Assembly: GCF_039543565.1 (NCBI RefSeq)
Contig: NZ_BAABJZ010000009.1
Location: 1 to 64,000, forward strand
Length of the DNA stretch: 64,000 nucleotides
Direction: 5' to 3'
Origin: Ferrimonas pelagia
GTDB lineage: Bacteria; Pseudomonadota; Gammaproteobacteria; Enterobacterales; Shewanellaceae
Of this stretch, positions 60,862 through 64,000 are shown piece by piece. A program made the translations under genes and the position numbers. Within the stretch, counting starts at the first letter, position 1. The number at the start of each line of letters is the position of its first letter. The notes below the pieces were generated by a model. That model saw only the letters and a list, made by a program, of their open reading frames with translations. It was not told where the DNA came from and did not search any database.

Positions 60862-62822
60862 GCGCCACGCCGACCCCGATCCGCAAGGTCCTGATCGCCA
60901 ACCGCGGTGAGATCGCCTGCCGGGTGATCCAAACCTGCCAGCGCCTGGGCGTGCGGACCGTCGCCGTCTATTCCGATCCCGACCGCACCGCCCAACACGT
61001 CGCCCTGGCCGATGAAGCCTTTCATATTGGTCCGGCCGAAGCCAAGGCCAGCTACCTGCGTGCCGATCAGCTGCTCACCATCGCCAAGCGCAGCGGCTGC
61101 GACGCGGTGCACCCCGGCTACGGCTTCCTGTCTGAAAACCCCCAATTTGCCCGTGCCTGCGAAGCCGCCGGGATCCGTTTTATCGGCCCGGGCAGCGACG
61201 CCATCGACAAGATGGGCTCAAAAAGTGCTGCCAAGGCGATCATGGAACGGGCTGGCGTGCCGATGTTGCCGGGCTATCATGGCGACGACCAATCGGATCC
61301 ACGCCTGATCCGCGAAGCCGAGGCCATCGGTTTTCCTTTGCTGGTTAAGGCCGCCTTCGGCGGCGGTGGCAAAGGGATGCGGATCGTCGAGTCCGCCGAC
61401 GAATTGCCCGCCGCACTGGCCAGTGCCCGGCGCGAGGCCAGCGCCGCTTTTGGTAATGATCAACTGCTGCTGGAGCGCTACCTGCGGGCGCCGCGTCATG
61501 TTGAGGTGCAGGTATTCGCCGATCAACACGGCCACTGCCTGTACCTGTCGGATCGCGACTGCTCCATCCAACGCCGCCATCAGAAGGTGGTGGAGGAAGC
61601 GCCGGCGCCCGGCTTGTCCGACGCCTTGCGCAGCGCCATGGGGGAAGCCTCCGTCCGGGCCGCGCAGGCCATCGATTACGTTGGCGCCGGCACGGTGGAA
61701 TACCTGCTGGATGAACAGGGCCGCTTCTACTTTATGGAGATGAACACCCGCCTGCAGGTGGAGCACCCGGTGACCGAAGCGGTGACCGGGCTGGACTTAG
61801 TCCAGTGGCAACTGGACGTTGCTGCGGATCAGCCACTGCCGCTATCTCAGGAGCAGGTGCAGATCAACGGCCACGCCATCGAAGTGCGCCTGTACGCCGA
61901 AGATCCCCAGCGCGACTTCCTGCCCGCCAGCGGCACCTTGGCCCGACTGGATTGGCCTGAGGGCGAGGGCGTACGAGTCGACACCGGCGTGCGCGCCGGC
62001 GACACCATCACCGCCTTCTACGATCCCATGGTGGCCAAGCTGATCTGCCACGCCGACAGCCGCCAGCAGGCCTGTCAGCGCATGCGTCAGGCGCTCAGTC
62101 AGTGTCAGTTGGCGGGACTGGTGACCAACCTGCCGTTTCTGACCCACATCATCGCCCATCCGGCCTTTATCGATGCTCGACTCAATACCGGATTCATTGC
62201 CGATCACAGCGCGGCCCTGTTCGCACCGGCGGAAGATCGCCAGTACGCCGCCTACGCCGTCGCCCTGATGCAGCTGCAGTCCGCCGACAACCCGCTCAGC
62301 AGCTTTCGCCTCAACGCCCCCGCCCGCGCCCGCCTGCGTCTCGAAGACGAACACGGTGAGCGCTATGACATCGCCCTGAGTGGACAGGACGGTCAGTGGC
62401 TGAGCGAACACAACGAGCGGCTGTCCCTGCACCTCAGCGGCAACCGATTGGATCTGCAACTGGACGACCGACTGCTGCGCTGGCCGTTCCACCGCGATCC
62501 CGATGGCGTCACGTTACAGCTTAAGGATGGGCCGTTGCGTTTCCGTCCGGCCCGCTACCGCAGCGAACTGGATGAGACCGATGCAAGTAAGGCACTGCAA
62601 GCGCCCATGAACGGCACCCACATCGCCAATCTGGTGGCGGTCGGCGATCAGATCAGCATCGGCACCGCACTGGTGATCATGGAAGCGATGAAGATGGAGT
62701 ACACCATCACCGCCCCGTTCGATGGCACGATCACCGCCCTGCCCTTCAGCGAAGGGGATCAAGTCAGCGACGGCAGCCCCTTGGTGGCGCTCGAGCCGAG
62801 CGTGCAGGAGGCCGAGGCATGA
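60858..62822 (+). CDS. liuD: Methylcrotonyl-CoA carboxylase, biotin-carrying subunit
   Basis: The 654-residue alpha subunit joins biotin carboxylase and biotin carrier. The biotin carboxylase domain (residues 8-450) begins VLIANRGEIACRVI, with ATP-grasp GGGGKGMRIV and the EMNTRLQVEHPVTE motif; a middle region leads to the C-terminal biotinyl domain with the biotin lysine in EAMKMEYTI at about residue 610. It works with LiuB. Its end overlaps liuE by four bases. Confidence 0.95.
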   Translation: MSATPTPIRKVLIANRGEIACRVIQTCQRLGVRTVAVYSDPDRTAQHVALADEAFHIGPAEAKASYLRADQLLTIAKRSGCDAVHPGYGFLSENPQFARACEAAGIRFIGPGSDAIDKMGSKSAAKAIMERAGVPMLPGYHGDDQSDPRLIREAEAIGFPLLVKAAFGGGGKGMRIVESADELPAALASARREASAAFGNDQLLLERYLRAPRHVEVQVFADQHGHCLYLSDRDCSIQRRHQKVVEEAPAPGLSDALRSAMGEASVRAAQAIDYVGAGTVEYLLDEQGRFYFMEMNTRLQVEHPVTEAVTGLDLVQWQLDVAADQPLPLSQEQVQINGHAIEVRLYAEDPQRDFLPASGTLARLDWPEGEGVRVDTGVRAGDTITAFYDPMVAKLICHADSRQQACQRMRQALSQCQLAGLVTNLPFLTHIIAHPAFIDARLNTGFIADHSAALFAPAEDRQYAAYAVALMQLQSADNPLSSFRLNAPARARLRLEDEHGERYDIALSGQDGQWLSEHNERLSLHLSGNRLDLQLDDRLLRWPFHRDPDGVTLQLKDGPLRFRPARYRSELDETDASKALQAPMNGTHIANLVAVGDQISIGTALVIMEAMKMEYTITAPFDGTITALPFSEGDQVSDGSPLVALEPSVQEAEA

Positions 62823-63727
62823 GACCACAGCGGATCCGCATCGTTGAGATGGGCGCCCGTGACGGGCTGCAGAACGAGCCCACGGTGTCACTGGCCGATC
62901 GCATCGCCCTGATCGACGCCCTGTCGCAAACCGGCCTGGCGCAGATCGAAGCCGCCAGCTTCGTCTCCCCCAAGTGGGTGCCGCAGATGGCTCACGCCGA
63001 TCAGCTGTTTGCCCAGATCCAACGCCAGCCCGGCGTCTGCTACAGCGCCCTGACCCCCAACCTGCAAGGCTTTGAAGCCGCGCGGGCGGCGGGCGTCGAC
63101 GAAGTGGCGGTGTTTGGCGCCGCCTCAGAAACCTTCAGCCAGCGCAACATCAACTGCTCGGTAGCAGAGTCACTGCAGCGGTTTGAGCCGGTGATGGACG
63201 CCGCCAGACAGGCCGGAATGCGGGTGCGCGGCTACGTCTCCTGCACCCTCGGCTGCCCCTATGAAGGCACCATCGCTCCGGCCAAGGTCGCCGATGCGGC
63301 GCAGGCACTGCATGAGATGGGCTGCTACGAGATCTCGCTGGGCGACACCATCGGCACCGGCACGCCGGATCGCGCGGTCGCCATGCTCGAGGCTGTCGCC
63401 AGCCGGGTGCCCATCCCGGCGCTGGCGCTGCATTTCCACGACACTTACGGCCAGGCACTGGCCAACATCGCCGCCTGCTTAGAGCTGGGCGTCGCCACCA
63501 TCGACGCCTCGGTCGCAGGCCTGGGCGGCTGCCCTTACGCGCCCGGTGCCAGCGGCAACCTGGCCACCGAAGATCTGATCTACCTGCTGGATGGCCTCGG
63601 CCTCAGCCACGGGGTGGATCTCGATGCCTTGATCCAAGCCGGCGCTACGATCTGCCAGCGGCTGGGTCGCCCCAACGGCTCCAAAGTGGCGCTGGCCCGC
63701 TTAAGCCAATGCTCGATCACAACCTAA
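62819..63727 (+). CDS. liuE: Hydroxymethylglutaryl-CoA lyase
   Basis: The 302-residue TIM-barrel enzyme cleaves HMG-CoA to acetyl-CoA and acetoacetate, the last step of leucine breakdown. Signatures are VEMGARDGLQNEP (metal and substrate binding), EAASFVSPKWVPQMAD-like text at 43-55, the GVDEVAVFGAASETFSQRNINCS segment, and the catalytic-Cys loop GLGGCPYAPGASGN. It is preceded by an ATGA overlap with liuD and followed nine bases later by a CoA transferase gene. Confidence 0.96.
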   Translation: MRPQRIRIVEMGARDGLQNEPTVSLADRIALIDALSQTGLAQIEAASFVSPKWVPQMAHADQLFAQIQRQPGVCYSALTPNLQGFEAARAAGVDEVAVFGAASETFSQRNINCSVAESLQRFEPVMDAARQAGMRVRGYVSCTLGCPYEGTIAPAKVADAAQALHEMGCYEISLGDTIGTGTPDRAVAMLEAVASRVPIPALALHFHDTYGQALANIAACLELGVATIDASVAGLGGCPYAPGASGNLATEDLIYLLDGLGLSHGVDLDALIQAGATICQRLGRPNGSKVALARLSQCSITT

Positions 63728-63736
63728 AGGAACACC

Positions 63737-64000
63737 ATGTCCGGATTCGACAAAGTCGTGACCAGCTACGCCGACGCGCTCGCTGGCCTGCAAGACAATA
63801 TGACCCTGATCGCCGGCGGCTTCGGCCTGTGCGGCATTCCTGAAGGGCTGATCGATCAGATCAAACGCATGGGCACCCGCGGCCTGACCGTGGTCTCCAA
63901 TAACGCCGGCGTCGACGGCTTCGGCCTCGGACTGCTGCTGGAAGACCGGCAGATCAAAAAGATGATCGCCTCCTACGTCGGCGAAAACGCCCTGTTTGAA
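63737..64000 (+). CDS. 3-oxoacid CoA-transferase subunit A (5' part)
   Basis: The last 264 bases encode the first 88 residues of a CoA-transferase alpha subunit; the gene runs off the window. The N-terminal GGFGLCGIPEGLI is the family signature 1 region, followed by LTVVSNNAGVDGFGLGLLL and KKMIASYVGEN. It would activate acetoacetate, the product of LiuE, with succinyl-CoA, so the operon feeds acetoacetyl-CoA to thiolysis. ATG at 63737 has AAAGGA upstream. Confidence 0.9.
   Translation, partial: MSGFDKVVTSYADALAGLQDNMTLIAGGFGLCGIPEGLIDQIKRMGTRGLTVVSNNAGVDGFGLGLLLEDRQIKKMIASYVGENALFE

Noticed and set aside
1..64000. tRNA, rRNA or CRISPR elements
   Set aside because: No tRNA cloverleaf, TTCGA-type T-loop in proper context or repeat-spacer array was noticed in intergenic regions; a tRNAscan or CRISPR finder run could confirm.

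Overview
The window is chromosomal DNA of a moderately GC-rich gammaproteobacterium. The gene set (RfaH, GalU/Ugd, menaquinone MenA, pentaheme NrfA, curli genes, a complete leucine-degradation liu operon, tandem glycine riboswitch, OmpW, MlaA) fits a marine or aquatic facultative anaerobe of the Alteromonadales/Aeromonadales type. Ferrimonas- or Shewanella-like is my best guess, but it is inference from gene content and not a database match.

Layout. 1-366: 3' end of an IS66-family transposase, cut by the window edge. 507-17330: a surface-polysaccharide locus almost entirely on the minus strand. Read in transcription order it is rfaH, a large SLBB export protein (Wza/WbfF type), wzz, wecA, then an AT-rich, probably transferred block (wzx flippase, an unrecognised 468-aa protein, GT2, wzy, GT2, GT4), then ugd, galU and galE. 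An ops-like element sits in the leader of the export gene, so RfaH probably antiterminates this operon. 17722-25406: POT peptide transporter, RssB-like response regulator, MlaA, an orphan FliK-like/FlhB-C-like pair, a double-receiver diguanylate cyclase and small envelope proteins. 25407-25746: a hairpin-rich repeat tract. 25747-38949: NrfA (with a lipobox), AEC transporter, CoxE-like VWA protein plus MoxR ATPase, RhlE helicase, thioesterase, AbgT transporter, Hsp20 with heat-shock promoter and possible RNA thermometer, rpiA, a glutathione-peroxidase-like lipoprotein, and an aldehyde dehydrogenase with its TetR regulator and operator.

39045-45434: a curli cluster csgE-csgF-csgG, csgB-like minor curlin, two very large tandem curlin paralogues (445 and 560 aa), and a convergent CsgD-type LuxR regulator; no csgC is visible. 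45890-56552: serA, ompW, ydhF-type reductase, ybaY-type lipoprotein, sodium/alanine-glycine symporter behind a tandem glycine riboswitch, tesB, an SDR protein lacking the catalytic lysine, menA and prpE. 56781-64000: liuR-liuABCDE and the start of a 3-oxoacid CoA-transferase subunit, a full route from isovaleryl-CoA to acetoacetate and then acetoacetyl-CoA.

The most interesting items are the 468-aa protein of unknown function in the glycan block (ParB-like motif plus nucleotidyltransferase-like motif), the duplicated giant curlins, the covarying hairpin repeats at 25634-25703, the ops-like RfaH target beside rfaH itself, and several enzymes or lipoproteins with altered key residues (SDR, GPx, MlaA, NrfA). 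No tRNA, rRNA or CRISPR array was seen.
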